NCBI RefSeq assembly: GCF_003369915.1
Contig: NC_046676.1
Coordinates: 24,490,001 to 24,554,000 of the forward strand
Length of the DNA: 64,000 nucleotides
Source of the DNA: Drosophila miranda
Taxonomy: Eukaryota; Arthropoda; Insecta; Diptera; Drosophilidae
Reading direction: 5' to 3'
Of the stretch, positions 12,234 through 24,384 are shown piece by piece. A program made the position numbers and the translations under genes. Position 1 is the first letter of the stretch. Each line of letters opens with the position of its first letter. The notes below the pieces were generated by a model, which searched no databases, was not told the origin of the DNA, and worked only from the letters and a program-made list of their open reading frames with translations.

Positions 12234-14165
12234 GTTGACCCAGAGGCCTGTCATTAAACCCATTACACGTGGACGCTCCCGGGCAACGCCACACTGAAGG
12301 AGTATTTACCATCCCTTCCTGCAAACCTTTTTCCCATAGCCCACCCGTCAATTGCTGGCAAATGAAACACTCTCTCACTCTCTCGACGATAAATACAATT
12401 TCACACAGAAGGAATCTCATGTAATCGGAGGGTCTGATTTTTTATGATTTTCCCCCAGTTATTGTTAGCAACAAAATCCCATGGAGTAACAGATGCTGAT
12501 GGTTGACTCATCACATTTTCCTTCCGTTTGCATTTACAGACCGGATTCTGATTATCATTTTACCTTAGATGCTCGTACGTACATAATATGCATATTTTTT
12601 TAAAGGGATTAAATGGATTCCCTGGCTTCTCTTGATTCTCTTGATTCTCTTGATTTTTCGCGGAAAATAAAACTAACGCCCATCCTCCCCCACTGCTGTC
12701 ATAAATTCTATTCGCCAGTCAATTATTTATGCCACTAAAAAACTTGTCGAAAAAAAGCTTCTGGAAAAGGCAAAGAATACATCAGAGCCACCCACCCCAA
12801 AGGCGGAAAGGGAGGAAGAAAAGTTTTTCGCTTTCGTTTTTCTACAGATGAAAAGTTTCGAATTAGTTTTTGGAGCAGATAAAGAGCGAAAGCGAAAGTG
12901 GAACTGGGAGCCGAAAAAATGTTAAAGGCTCCGCCTTCGACATGCGATGGAGCGGAGCACTGATCCCAGGGGAGCCAGAGGAAAGTCCCAATGGGCTGTA
13001 ATCTTCGAAGAGAAATGATTAAGCTTCAGCGCTGACCTCAATCAATTTAATTGAATTCCATATACCACACTAACATACTATATACATATTTTGCAATCAT
13101 TAATTCCATTTTTTGGCTTAAAGTCTTTTGCCGTTTCTTTTGCTATTCTGTCGGCTTTAGAGGGCGCAGGATTGGTGGTCTGAAACCCAGCCGTGGAGCC
13201 CCCGTAAAAAGGTGTTTTCGGGTAACAGCATTTATTTATGGCCTAGGCCTGTATGCTTCACAGCCAGAATCTAAATATGCTACGGAGCCAGGCAATTACA
13301 GTTCTCAGAAGGGGCAATTCCGTGGGCACCCCGTTGCCAGGATGCCAGCGGTGGCCCCCTGCTGCGATCTCCGACAGAAGCCACAGAGCGAGACAAAGTC
13401 GGGATAAAGCATCTTGTTGGTTAGATAAATCATGAGGCAAACATAATTTAATACAATTGCGTGCCTGGCTGGCTGCCTGGTTTTATTCTTTTTGTATCTC
13501 GTATCTGTATCTGCGGCAACGCGGCATATGTGTAATGCTGCATGCAGGTTAATCATACGCCAAGTAGACGGCGCAGTCAAGCCGAATAACACGTCCGGCA
13601 GGAGTAGCGATCTTAAAGAGAGCCCCGCGCAGGCTTTAAGGAACAGGATTTAAGGGGACTTTCTCAGAGAAAGACCTAGAGAAAGAGCTCGGAGCTGTAA
13701 GCTCTCCTAATTAGAGCCGAAAATAAAGGCTGCCATACGGAAGGAAGGAAGGAAGTTCTGCTGCTTAATGCGCGCTCGAAGGTCCGCCCATTATGTAAAT
13801 TTCCACCATCCCAGCCCCATCCATCCACCCATCCATTTTTCCCGCTGGCAACGAAAATATTGACAAAATTATGCGACTCGTCGCTTAGGCGCCAGAGGGC
13901 AGAAGGAAGGAATTTGTCCAGCCGTTTGTCGTGATGGAGAGCCTGATATAGATGACATAGATGGACAGATAGAGGGATAGACAGATAGACGGATGGTGAT
14001 TAGACGAGACAACGGACAGGGAAAAGAGTGAGTGTGTTTCCAAGCATCAGGCAGTAGGCGAAGACTTTCCCATTGAGTGATTACTTCACTTGTAATAAAC
14101 TTGTCTAACAATTCCCATAGCAAAATCCACTTTAGTATCCATCATTCAGCAGTAAAATCCACAGT

Positions 14166-15821
14166 ATGTCGAAGCGCGTGAGCATCATTCTACCCGGGGA
14201 GATGGGGCCGCCGCCGCCGCCCCCGCCGCCGCCGCCGCCGCCCTCACCTCTGCCAGCGAAACCGATGTTCCGATCGAAAAGCAACTTGAAGAGGCCTTCC
14301 ATCAGCCTCTTGAAGACGCCTGGCTCCCTGAAAATTACGTCCAGCGATCTGCCAACCAGCCAAAGTACCAGGACTACACAGCAGACGACGTCGAGCGACT
14401 TACCAAGCACCATCAGCACAAGGAGTCTTCCGCAAAGGACGTCTAGCGATCTGCCGAGCACCGTCAGCACGAGTACCGCCATGCAGATGACCTCCAGCGG
14501 TCGGTCCTCCAGCAGTCGCAATTACTTCAGGGATCCCACAAAAACCACTACAGCTAGGATCAAGACCGAGAACCGCATCGCTAGCGCCGTTGGTTCCGAA
14601 GAGCAGGAAATCTCGCAGAGCGACACATCGCAGATTGGGTGGCTTTCGGTCAGGGCCTCCATTAAGAATTTCCTGGAGAATACGGTCGGTGTGCTGGGTG
14701 CAGGGTCCGCTACCTCCATCATAAAGTTCCTTAGTCACTTCAGGCGGGATAGCCACAATCCGAGTCGCGATTCCGAGACCACTCCCGCTGAAAGATCTGG
14801 CCAAACCAGCCCCAAACCCGAATACCTGACTCTTTTCCGCAGGGAGAAGGCCGACTCTGAGACCGAGGACTTGAGCTCAGTCCGCCTGGATCTGGACAGT
14901 AGCACTGGAGAGATGGACTTCTGCTCCAGTTCTCAGCCATCTGTCATTTCTGTGAAGACGCCCTTGAGAGTGGAGGTTCTTCCGAAGTCCAGTCGTAATT
15001 CCCTGGCTAGGGTGAGAAGGAGAAGCTCCTCCAATTCCCGCCGGATCCTGCCGTCGTTTGCTTTCGCGCTCGTCAGCGCCGACGAAACCATTAATAGCCA
15101 AGAGGAGGCAGAGCCAAAGACCCCCAAAGACACCACAGATCCTTCTAGTGCCACCAAAGGCATCTCCGAGCCGCCCCCCAGCTGTGCCACCTACGATGAG
15201 CGCTGCTGCTGTTGCCATTGCGTACACATGCGGCGTGCCGTGAAGCAGGCCGAGTTCCTGGCCTCGGACGAGGGCAAGCGTCGGCTGGAAATGAAGATGG
15301 CGGCCAAGGACTTCTTCTTGGACATCAATGCTATGTCTATAGTGCGCGAGCGGATCCTCTGCGATCTGCACGGCATCGGCCCGAAGCAGCCTTCCCCGCG
15401 GGTCAGCTACCCCCTTGCCATCACCGACGCCCGCCGAATGGACGCGGGCTCGCTGGCTCTCGAGTGGTTCGTGCACGACTACAGCGACATCGACCACTAC
15501 GAGATCTACGCGGACAATGTCCTGCGCCGTAGCATCTACAATCCGCAGACCATCAAAACAATCCTTCTGGACATAGATGTGTCCACGGCGCACAAGCTGC
15601 GGATGCGCCCGATTCCTGTCCAGGGCCGCGGATCGGGCGCCAGGCCAGAGGACAAGCTGGTGCTGCAGCTGCGGGAGGGCGGGCTGGATGGCGTGACGGC
15701 GGGAACACTGTGCGATTGCCTTAAGCCGAAGAAGACGCCAAATTGGGAGTGCAAGTCGTTGGTGGACTTTTGGACCGACAGCGAGTTCCTCTACCTTCCC
15801 GCCCAGCGCACTAGATCCTAA
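14166..15821 (+). CDS. Intronless gene, 551-residue Pro/Ser-rich protein with Cys cluster and C-terminal FN3-like region
   Basis: I do not recognise this protein by name. Residues 15-26 are an unbroken run of 12 prolines. Residues about 58-112 hold four imperfect copies of a Ser/Thr repeat with core TSSDLP or TSSG, spaced about 18 residues. The middle is Ser/Arg rich with SRRSSS-like stretches that look like phosphorylation targets. At 345-351 there is a dense cysteine block (RCCCCHC), followed by a charged helical segment. From about residue 405 the pattern LALEWF, DIDHYEIYAD, then HKLRMRPIP resembles a fibronectin-III-like fold; this is a pattern impression, not a search. No signal peptide or membrane segment is seen. 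The single 1.65-kb frame with normal codon use, a nearby initiator-like block and AATAAA at 15848-15853 support a real gene. The lack of introns and the composition would fit a testis-expressed gene; that is inference. Confidence 0.8.
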   Translation: MSKRVSIILPGEMGPPPPPPPPPPPPSPLPAKPMFRSKSNLKRPSISLLKTPGSLKITSSDLPTSQSTRTTQQTTSSDLPSTISTRSLPQRTSSDLPSTVSTSTAMQMTSSGRSSSSRNYFRDPTKTTTARIKTENRIASAVGSEEQEISQSDTSQIGWLSVRASIKNFLENTVGVLGAGSATSIIKFLSHFRRDSHNPSRDSETTPAERSGQTSPKPEYLTLFRREKADSETEDLSSVRLDLDSSTGEMDFCSSSQPSVISVKTPLRVEVLPKSSRNSLARVRRRSSSNSRRILPSFAFALVSADETINSQEEAEPKTPKDTTDPSSATKGISEPPPSCATYDERCCCCHCVHMRRAVKQAEFLASDEGKRRLEMKMAAKDFFLDINAMSIVRERILCDLHGIGPKQPSPRVSYPLAITDARRMDAGSLALEWFVHDYSDIDHYEIYADNVLRRSIYNPQTIKTILLDIDVSTAHKLRMRPIPVQGRGSGARPEDKLVLQLREGGLDGVTAGTLCDCLKPKKTPNWECKSLVDFWTDSEFLYLPAQRTRS

Positions 15822-15854
15822 GCAAATGTCCCTGATTAGAGCCCCCTAATAAAT

Positions 15855-18800
15855 AATGATTACGATGTTGAAATCGGGGATTGGTTTTGCCAGAGGAGCA
15901 GCTGCGTGCTGCCGTAATTGATTACGTTAATTTCGGCCAACTGCTGACTAATCACCCGACAAGAGTCTTGCAAATCGGCCTTTGATGGGGTGTCGGGCAT
16001 CTCGTGTTGGCTGTCCCTCTCTGCCACCTGTTTCTATTGCTCCAAGGGGGATACGCATACCCATACCCATACCTATGCCCTGGCCCATATCCCATCGCTC
16101 ACAGACAGCGTCTGCTGTCGACTTTATTTAAAAATTTATCGTAATCTCTGCAGGAGGATGGGATGCCTCTTCCCTCAGGGACTCCGATGATGAAGCTGTG
16201 TGTGCCTTTATCGGTGGCCAACAGCCAGCAGTCGCCACAGACCAGAACTCAGAACGCGTCTGGTGATGAGGGGCGATACTGGTACTGTTACTGGCACTGG
16301 CACTGGTACTAGGGTACTGGCATTCCAGAGGCTGACGTAGGCATTTCTTTCTGGCGGCGGATCTGTCAGTGATTTCGGTTACGATGTGGCGTGATTAATT
16401 ATTTGGCAAATATTTGAAATAGCCCCGCTCTCGACCTCTTCCGCTCTTCCGCTTTTTCGCTATTTTGCTTTTTCATTCGCTTTTGCTGGCCAGCTGGCAC
16501 TTCTGGTATGGAAATTGAATAAAACACCACAGCAAGAGAGAAGAAAACTCATATTTTCCCAGAGAGAATAAATAGTGAGAGAAAGCCTCTAAGATGATAA
16601 GTATTTTAATTAATTTTCGCTTGTGTTCCGACGCATAGGCATTCTTCTGGTCATGTGATGTACAGCTGGGCGGCAAACACACACCGACCCACCTCTTTGC
16701 CCACACTTATTGGCCCACTTTTTCCCGTTGAGAATATTTGGTGTTAGCGTTGTTCTGGTTCTCCACTCTCGAGTCCCCACTTCCCTGTGGGGCGCGTGAT
16801 GGCTCTCGAAATAAACAAGATTCTGCGGGCGGGCATCGTACTTCATTTCCCCATATATTTTGCTTATTTTGTATTATTTTCAATTATCGAAGATATTTTC
16901 CAGTTCATTTTGTACGCTCTCAAACATAATGTTTCTTCCGTTCGCTCTCCCTCGCTCCCCTCTGCCGATGCTTTGCACCCTGCCACGCGGAATATACGTA
17001 TACGTAATTTTTTTTATAGTCACATCTCGGGGCGCACTTCCAATTAGTTTTTATGGTTATTATCATGCTCTGACCCTCCTGCCCCCTACAGTATCCCTAC
17101 CCTCTGTGCCCTCTGCTGCCTTAATGTGCTGCAAGCAGTTGGCCAAATATTTTAATTGATTTCATGTGGGAAAAGCCAGAAAGCTGCCCCCCTTCTGCCC
17201 GAATGCTGCCCAAAGACTTGTGTAAATATTTAGTGCACTGCTCTACTGGCGGACAGATAGACAGGCCATCCCTGTCCATCAGCGTGAGATGTTTACCGCG
17301 AGTGCGATTACGAGTGTGGTTTGGTCAGTGTCAGTCCATTACCATCTCATCCGATGGTAGATCCGTCTCGGATATGTAATACTTTTCCCACACAATAGTT
17401 CCAAAAGCTGCTTATGTTTTGTCTACCAGCAAACAGTTCATCAAGAAAAGGAGAGGATAAGGGCAGAGGAACGCATATTGGGATAGTATTTGGAGTAGAT
17501 GCTGTTGTACATATCATGAGAATCGCATACATTTTTGTAGATCGTAGGGAACCCCTTAAAGCCACATATTGTATCTTCTCCACGTTTTTTTGCCGTTCCA
17601 TGGGACAAACAAAACCCTTTTTTTTTCAGCTGGAAAAGGGAACTGTGTTACGTTGCCCTGGCATCCACTCGAAAATTCATTACAAATTGTTTAACTATGA
17701 CAAGTGGGTCTCCTGCGGGCCATGTCTCACCGATTGTTTGGGCGTGGGTGTGGTGCCTGTCGAATGAACATATCTCTGACCCCTTGCTCTCCTTTTTCCA
17801 ACCTTTTTCCGTCGCCTGTCAAACACATTTGATGCATGGGAATGGGCAGAGAGTGCGATTCAATTGAATTTTCGCGATACTCGCTTGTCTGCCAGGAATA
17901 GGAAAGTGGAAAATCGAATGGGGTATAGGTTATCGAGTATGGGATGGCAAAGAGGGTACGAAAAGCAATGAGAGATGGGCACACACATAGAAGCAGTAAG
18001 TGAGTGAGGGATGGGTCACACACGCACACGCACACAGAGATAGGGATGCTGATCAGGAGCCCTGACAGGAACACGCATGTAAGCACACAAACAAAGAGGA
18101 TTGGAGCGGAAAACCAAAGAATGGCAGACAGGGGACACATGAATGAGGGATAAGATACTGATATGAGAACAGGAATGTGGGGAGAAGAAGAACATTCACA
18201 GAGGAAGAACTTTGCCTATTGATTATCCTGCTCTCTCTCTGTCGAAATCCATCAAGTGCTGTCGTGGGTTATCCTCTAAAATTGTTCGAAAATTATAAGC
18301 CAATCCACTGGGAGCATCTCCGGAATGTCCCCTGAATGAAGCGTGCCATATGGTATGCCCCTGGCCGTAGGAAAACTCCATTCGGGTTCCCAGCGGGTTG
18401 CGGCTTGTGGCTTGTGGCTTGCGGCTAAGCTTTGTGCCAATTTTGGTCAGGCCCAAATAAATTAGGCCCCAAATGAGCAAAGAAAAGCTGGAAAGCGGGA
18501 AATGAAAGAAGTTCTCCAGACCAATGGTATCGGAATTGAATGGCAATCTTATGCAAATTAATCAGTTGCTCTTTTATTTGATTTTTTCTCTCTTTTCATT
18601 TGCATTCTCCCCCTCTGCATTTCCTTGGAAATAAATGTGCGACAAACAATGGCGATTGCGACTGCGATTACGACCGAATTGTGGAACTCGAAAAAGAATA
18701 AAAGATACACGAAACAAGATACAAACATTTTTCTTTAGCAGCTCCTTGAGATTATTTATGGCCCTCTGTGGTTCGGACACGCAGAACGATTTTATGATAA

Positions 18801-21800
18801 ATGACTCGCTTTAATCATCGGGCAAGAGCGGGTCCTCCCTGGGAATGGTATGGAGGCATGGAAAGGGTAAAGGATTACCTCTTAATCCACCTCCCGCTGT
18901 GACGTCAACGCGAGTCCGTGAGAGAGACGACTCTGATTTCCCACTGATATTTAACAGACCCTACCTGAGTGCCAGGGGCAGAGCTTTCCTTCTTGATTAA
19001 TTGAGTCCCCTGTTGTCCATCGAATCATCATCAGCAACAGCAGCGGCAGCATCATCGTGCCTCAACCAGTTGATCCCGATGTGACAACATTTGCAAAAAC
19101 ATTTCATGGAAAGTCAGCTCCATAAATCATTCGACGGGGCTGCGGTCGGATCGGGGGACATTAGCAAACAATCCACATTAGCAAACAATCCATAGGAACC
19201 ACCGCTGGAGAAGGTTCATTTATCAATCACTGGTGGAATCACAAAGACAAACAGAATTCCAGGAACTGAGTAATAGCAATAACGTGTCCCCAAACAGGTG
19301 TATCCTGTCGCTGAATAGATGAATAAGCGCCCACGCACCTGTCAACGAAATACGCGAGGTTGCCAACTCCATTTGCCTCTATTGACAGCCCGTCAGCGTC
19401 TGAATTCGTCCTCGAAAGTCGACCTGCCTCAAAGCCCATCTCTTTCATTTAATTTAATTTCCTATTTATGTCAGGCATTCTCCTGTACCATTCTCGATTC
19501 TCGATTCTCCAGATGGTGGACTGACTGCAACGGTAATTGAATTCTCCCGCATGGCCGACAGCTGCAGCCAAATGACACTGAAGGCTGCCTGACAGAGCGA
19601 TGGACAAGTGATTGTTATATGCCGACAGGAGATGAGAGACTTTTCAGGTATCAGTGAAGACCAGAAAGAAAGAAGGACCTGAAGGATGGTCGCAGCTGAA
19701 TCAGTAATCAGATGGGACCCTCCTAATGGACACCTTATGGCCTTCATTTGGGGAATGGATAAGGCAGCTGTCGGAAACGGTGCCCACTGCATATTCATCA
19801 GTTAATAGATGCCTCCGCAACGGAGGCATAATTAGGCTCGACTCTGGACCACCCATCACCCATCAGCACTGCATAATTACAGCAGAGAGTCCTGGGTGTC
19901 CTGGGTGTCCTGGGTGTCCCACCCCTGCCGTATGGCCATTAATAATCAGCGCGGACATTAATCAGTTTTATATGGCAAATTAATTTCAGAGCCTTGGCTT
20001 ACGCATAGCCCGGGAAAACCAGCGTGAACTGAGCCAAATAGAAATTTGCTTTAAAGTTGGAACATCGCAAAATCAGAGCCAAATAACGGATGAAAAGAAG
20101 CGGAAATCATAGCTACAGAATCCTGCAGAATTATAAACTGGTACTGGAACCCCACCATCAAAGACCATTAAGTTTAAGAGCTTAGCATCCGGAGATACGG
20201 TTCCGAATCGCCATGGAATTCAATAAGATGTTCGGAATGTCCCCATCAATAAATCAGGTCTGGATCCGAAAACAAAAGTTGCTCACGCATTTATGTATGA
20301 GACGTGTATATACTATATAGAGACCTGACCCCATAAATATCCATTTCGGGGGGACACGCATTGACATTGTGTTGGGGGGCAAATAAAATGTAATTTATTA
20401 ATGCTTACGCGGCGCGAGATTGAAAAGCGTGGAAAGCCTGGGAAACGGCATGAAAATACAGTACACCTGATGGAGGGATAAATCAAAATTTGTGGCATTC
20501 AAGGGAGAAGCCCTATCCCCATTTTTGTGGGCAATTAATAGGGCCTAAGTGGGAATGTTGAAAGCCAACAACTTCTCCAGGAAAATCTGTGCCTATTGCC
20601 GCGAAAGTTTCCACGCAAGAGTCTGCTGCTGTTTGGGATTAATTGAGGCATACTTGGGGCTTTGGAAAACATTGAAACTTTTCCCATTATAGTAAAGCAT
20701 AACAGTTTAATATTGGCCGATTCAATGAGCCAGTTTTACTCAATACGTGTCTCCGTTAAGCTGCCTTCAAAGACAGATTTATCGGGTTTCTGCATTGAGC
20801 TGTCTTCCATTAACATAAACCAATTGAAGAGCCATCACTCTCTGGCTCTCTAGTGGCTGGTAAACATTGTGGCTGCATCTGTCATCGCCATCAAATGGAT
20901 GCAAATGGTATCATAATCCACATCCATTAGTGACTGACGGATAGATACTGTCAGAACCAACTTTAAAGCTCGTACATACAGAACTTTTTGGGTGGATTAA
21001 ACCCTTTCGACCCACGAACATCGGACGGAGAGGGGAGAGTGTTGTGGGCGTAATCAAATGATAGTCAAGTGCAGGCGATGAACGAATGTGGCCCTGTGGG
21101 CACATTACGAATACCCAATTTGTGCGCGCTTTCCCAATTTTATTAACCGCAAAACTTTTCTGCCAGAGGATGGGACGAGCGTGTTCCAGCGGTGAAGGGA
21201 TTACAATAAGCATATTTGTCCCAGGATACCCAGCGAAACATGCGGTAGAGCATATCAGGATGCGGAGACTGGCACCTCTTGCTATACATCTGCCATTAAG
21301 ATTGAGGGGTATTCCCCGTATCGGATCCCCAATAGATTGCGTTTCCCTTCTGGAAAGTTTTTTGAATTAATTTACGCGCCACAGAGCAACATGTCGCATG
21401 CGTGATAATTTACATTGTGGCGCCGAAAAACAAACAATTGCGAAACCAAAAGCGAAATTAACACAAAAATACACACTAATTGAGCACATTCGTGTGGCTG
21501 GTAGCCTGCCCCGGGGATATATCTCTCTGTATCTCTGTATATGGCAGTGATTGCGATACCTAATTACCATCCATCCACCCATACACATCCTTCCTCCTTC
21601 ACCCATCATCCTGCACCTGTAACCGACCCAGGTGTGGCTGGGCTGACAAATTTGATCTGATCATTGCTGATGTGTGTGCCCCCGACACGTTCCGGATGGA
21701 GAGATGACTGATTGACTTATGCTAATTTCCTGTTTCCTGCCACGCCTCCCCTCCACGCCCCCGACTCATTGATGGATCAGCCACAAAATGTGGCACTAAC

Positions 21801-24177
21801 ACGGACACGGATACGGAATCCAATTTGGCCTGGCATTGGTTAAGCGGCATCATCGTGGGGCCATTTTACAGTTCCATTTTCCAGCTGCCTCTTATCTCAG
21901 AATATGCAAAACTGTTCCTTTTTCAGTTATGCCGCAAACAAGGGGCGGAATACCCAACAGGCAAACAACAAAGATTGGCTACAATGTGGTCTCTTTGTCT
22001 CCAAGTCGGAGCGAAGTTCGGGCCAAGTTAATTAGATTCCGGGGTCCCGACCCCCCCGCCGCTGGCCTAATGAGCGAAATTGTGGCGCACAAACAGGCGC
22101 TCGTCTGAAGGAGGAGCCTCTGCGACCTCCCTCACATACTGACCCCCGCCAACCGCGAGCGTCTCTTCTTTGGGAGATGAGAGTCTTAGGAGTATCTTCC
22201 CTAAGTCATGGAATACTTGGATACTAAAATGTGGAGAGAGAAAGTCTTTAGTTTTGACATGGCTTCCTTTTCGAAATGCATGGGGGACTAATTTAAGGAA
22301 TTTGAAAGCTCTTTAAAGTGCTTCCTGTTGGAAATTTAATTTATTTTGAATTTTTGATCGGTAAGAGCTCATATGCCCTTAAACTTTATATCAAAATATT
22401 GTTCTCAGTTGCACTGGATGTCACGGCTTTGCCTTGCCAAATGATTTTCCTGTATTCCGCAAGCATATTTCTTATGTTAAATTAATTTTTTGTTGAAACT
22501 TTTTCCACTTCAGACAAAGAATTTTGTTGTTGTTTCACTTTCTTGCAAGTAAATAATTAAAATCTCCGCAATGGCATGTCAACGCAGAAAAATTTCAAGA
22601 GGGGCAACCTGCACAGAACTTTTACCCTTGCGTTGGTATTCGGGAAAAAAACACAAAACTTTTTCCAGAGGATGTGGCAAAGCACTTGGAGCCAAATAAG
22701 AAAAGAACAAAAATGTAAAGCCTTTTAAAATATAATGGACATTTTTGTTATGAAAAACTTCAGGCAACATCCGAATGATCTCTGGATGTGTGTGCCGTGC
22801 CGTGCCCCATGAACTTTCCGCCAAATACTTACCTCTGACTAATGGAGGGAGCAGGAGGGTGCCCAGACGATGCTTGTCTTATTTAAACACTTGTCTTGTC
22901 TTGTCTCAAATTGAATTGAATTGTTTGCCAGTCAAAGGCAGGGACCAAAACTTGGCACTTGGAACAAACGAAAGTATTTGGTTTGGCACTCGTCAAGGCC
23001 CAGGGCGCTTCAAAAGAAAATTCTCTTGAGACACTGAGGAATGCGAAATATTCTGTTGGTATTCTGGTTTTCAAATACTTTCACTTCACGGCGGAGAAGA
23101 ACCGATACGACGACTGCTTCAGGCGAATCCGTTCACAGGACTAACTCGGCAAAGTCGTCGGAACCGGCGCGGCGCCCAAGTCTGCGACTCCCGAAATGCT
23201 TGTCCCCCGAAATGCGTTCCACATGTGGCACACAGATAAAAGCGCGCCAAAGCTAGAACAGAGACCGAGAATATGGTATCCACCACGTGCGTGGCAGAGC
23301 GCAGGCGCCGGCAACTGTGGATCCCAATCGGAGTTCCCCTGCCCCTGCCCCTTCCCCACGTGGCAGACATCTGTTGCCTGCCTTCGACTGTGAATTTCAT
23401 TCATGAAACGAGTATTTCCCCCCGCTCTCAATGGAAATCTGTTTTGGCAACGGCAACAATTTTTATACAAATATTTTCTTGATATTGTTATGTGCTTGTT
23501 ATACCCTGTAATGGGAGAGCAGAAGGGTGTGTAGTCTTATTGGTAGGTAGTTTTTAGGTTAGTTTTTAAGTCTTAATCCAAAAGTTATTCAGAGTCATTA
23601 TCATTGTATTATAAGAGAAAAATAGGACCAATCCAAAATTGATATGATAAAATGACGATATGACATGAAGGGTGTCTACCAGTCGGGTTATCATATATCA
23701 TCCTTTTTATTTTTCACCTGCTTGAGGTCTGCTTTGATGGTTAAGACTTTCTGGCCTCGAATAATGGGGGATGTGTTCAGTAGTTGCCCCCAGGAATGGG
23801 AGGGCGACAAAAAGAGGGCCAACGAAAATAACTCTGTGAAAATCACATCGCCTCATCGACCTTATCATGTGTTGCCAAGCGAATAGAGTGTCATTTGATA
23901 AGAAAAGATCCCCAGATCAAACTGATTTATGGACAGTATACCGATGTGGTGTTGCCAAGCGAAAGGCGAGGAGAACCCGTGGGAACAGATAGCAAAGGGC
24001 TTTGTACATCTACTTTGTATACACAAATATGCATGTGTGGTGGTGTGTTTTATAAGAACCAGTCTGTTCCCTCACAAATATCCAATATTTATATTTGATT
24101 TTGTATTTTGTGGATTTACGAGCCTTATGCAACATGGTGTTTGCCCTTCGACAGCTGCCACACTGCAATTTTCTTGC
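15855..24177. other. 8.3-kb non-coding stretch
   Basis: No gene, RNA or intact transposon was recognised. Open frames are short and incoherent. Low-complexity features include GGCACT/GGTACT repeats around 16275-16320 and three tandem copies of CCTGGGTGT at 19891-19917. The sequence has many AATTA/TTAATT blocks as in fly enhancer DNA. A 15-bp direct repeat, GTGTTGCCAAGCGAA, occurs near 23870 and 23947. Regulatory DNA for flanking genes is the simplest reading, but nothing here proves it. Confidence 0.4.
19891..19917. repeat. Three tandem copies of a 9-mer
   Basis: CCTGGGTGT is repeated three times in direct contact and followed by a partial fourth copy (CC). Confidence 0.85.
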
Positions 24178-24184
24178 TATATAA
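24178..24184 (+). promoter_or_regulatory. TATA box of the 48-residue peptide gene
   Basis: TATATAA lies 54-60 bp upstream of the ATG at 24238. The expected start site about 30 bp downstream falls near 24208-24214, where TCACTTAGTTC occurs, leaving a 5' UTR of about 25 nt. Confidence 0.65.
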
Positions 24185-24237
24185 GGCTGAACAAGATCTG
24201 ATCTGGATCACTTAGTTCAACGCTTAGTTTGCTCAAG

Positions 24238-24384
24238 ATGATCGCTACGACGGTGTGCTTCTACCTGGTGCTGCTGGCCGCATTCCTGATTTTGATGGCG
24301 CCCTCTTCGGAGGCATGCTTCATCCTACTGGCCTGCCTGATGCAGTCTCCGCTGTGTCCCTACAACACCACTGCCTCCGGCTGA
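24238..24384 (+). CDS. Small secreted cysteine-containing peptide, 48 residues
   Basis: Single-exon coding region read directly from the sequence. The product starts MIATTVCFYLVLLAAFLILM, a strong signal peptide, with likely cleavage after SSEA (residues 23-26). The mature part would be about 22 residues with three cysteines (CFILLAC, then PLC) and an N-linked glycosylation sequon (NTT) near the end. A TATA box at 24178, a short leader, and AATAAA at 24441-24446 about 60 bp after the stop make a complete compact transcription unit, which is why I accept such a short frame. Such architecture is common for fly seminal-fluid and immune-type peptides, but I cannot assign a family. The small size and odd cysteine number leave open disulfide-linked dimerisation. 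No paralog was seen elsewhere in the window. Confidence 0.72.
   Translation: MIATTVCFYLVLLAAFLILMAPSSEACFILLACLMQSPLCPYNTTASG

Larger units (their letters stand above)
10629..14165. other. Intergenic region upstream of the receptor and of the 551-residue gene
   Basis: The left 200-500 bp is probably receptor 5' UTR and promoter, but no TATA box or start site was clear on the minus strand. The remainder is non-coding, with (GT)n tracts at 11222-11255 and 12210-12233, short purine-rich stretches, and no recognised gene or transposon. Immediately left of 14166, an ATCATTCAGCAG block 15-25 bp from the ATG could be the initiator of the plus-strand gene. Confidence 0.45.

Noticed and set aside
14877-15593. 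238-codon minus-strand open frame
   Set aside because: Antisense to the 551-residue gene, which has the better codon pattern and a poly(A) signal.
20944-20954. TACTGTCAG resembling part of miR-8, which maps to this chromosome band in melanogaster
   Set aside because: The match stops after nine bases and no hairpin partner is present.
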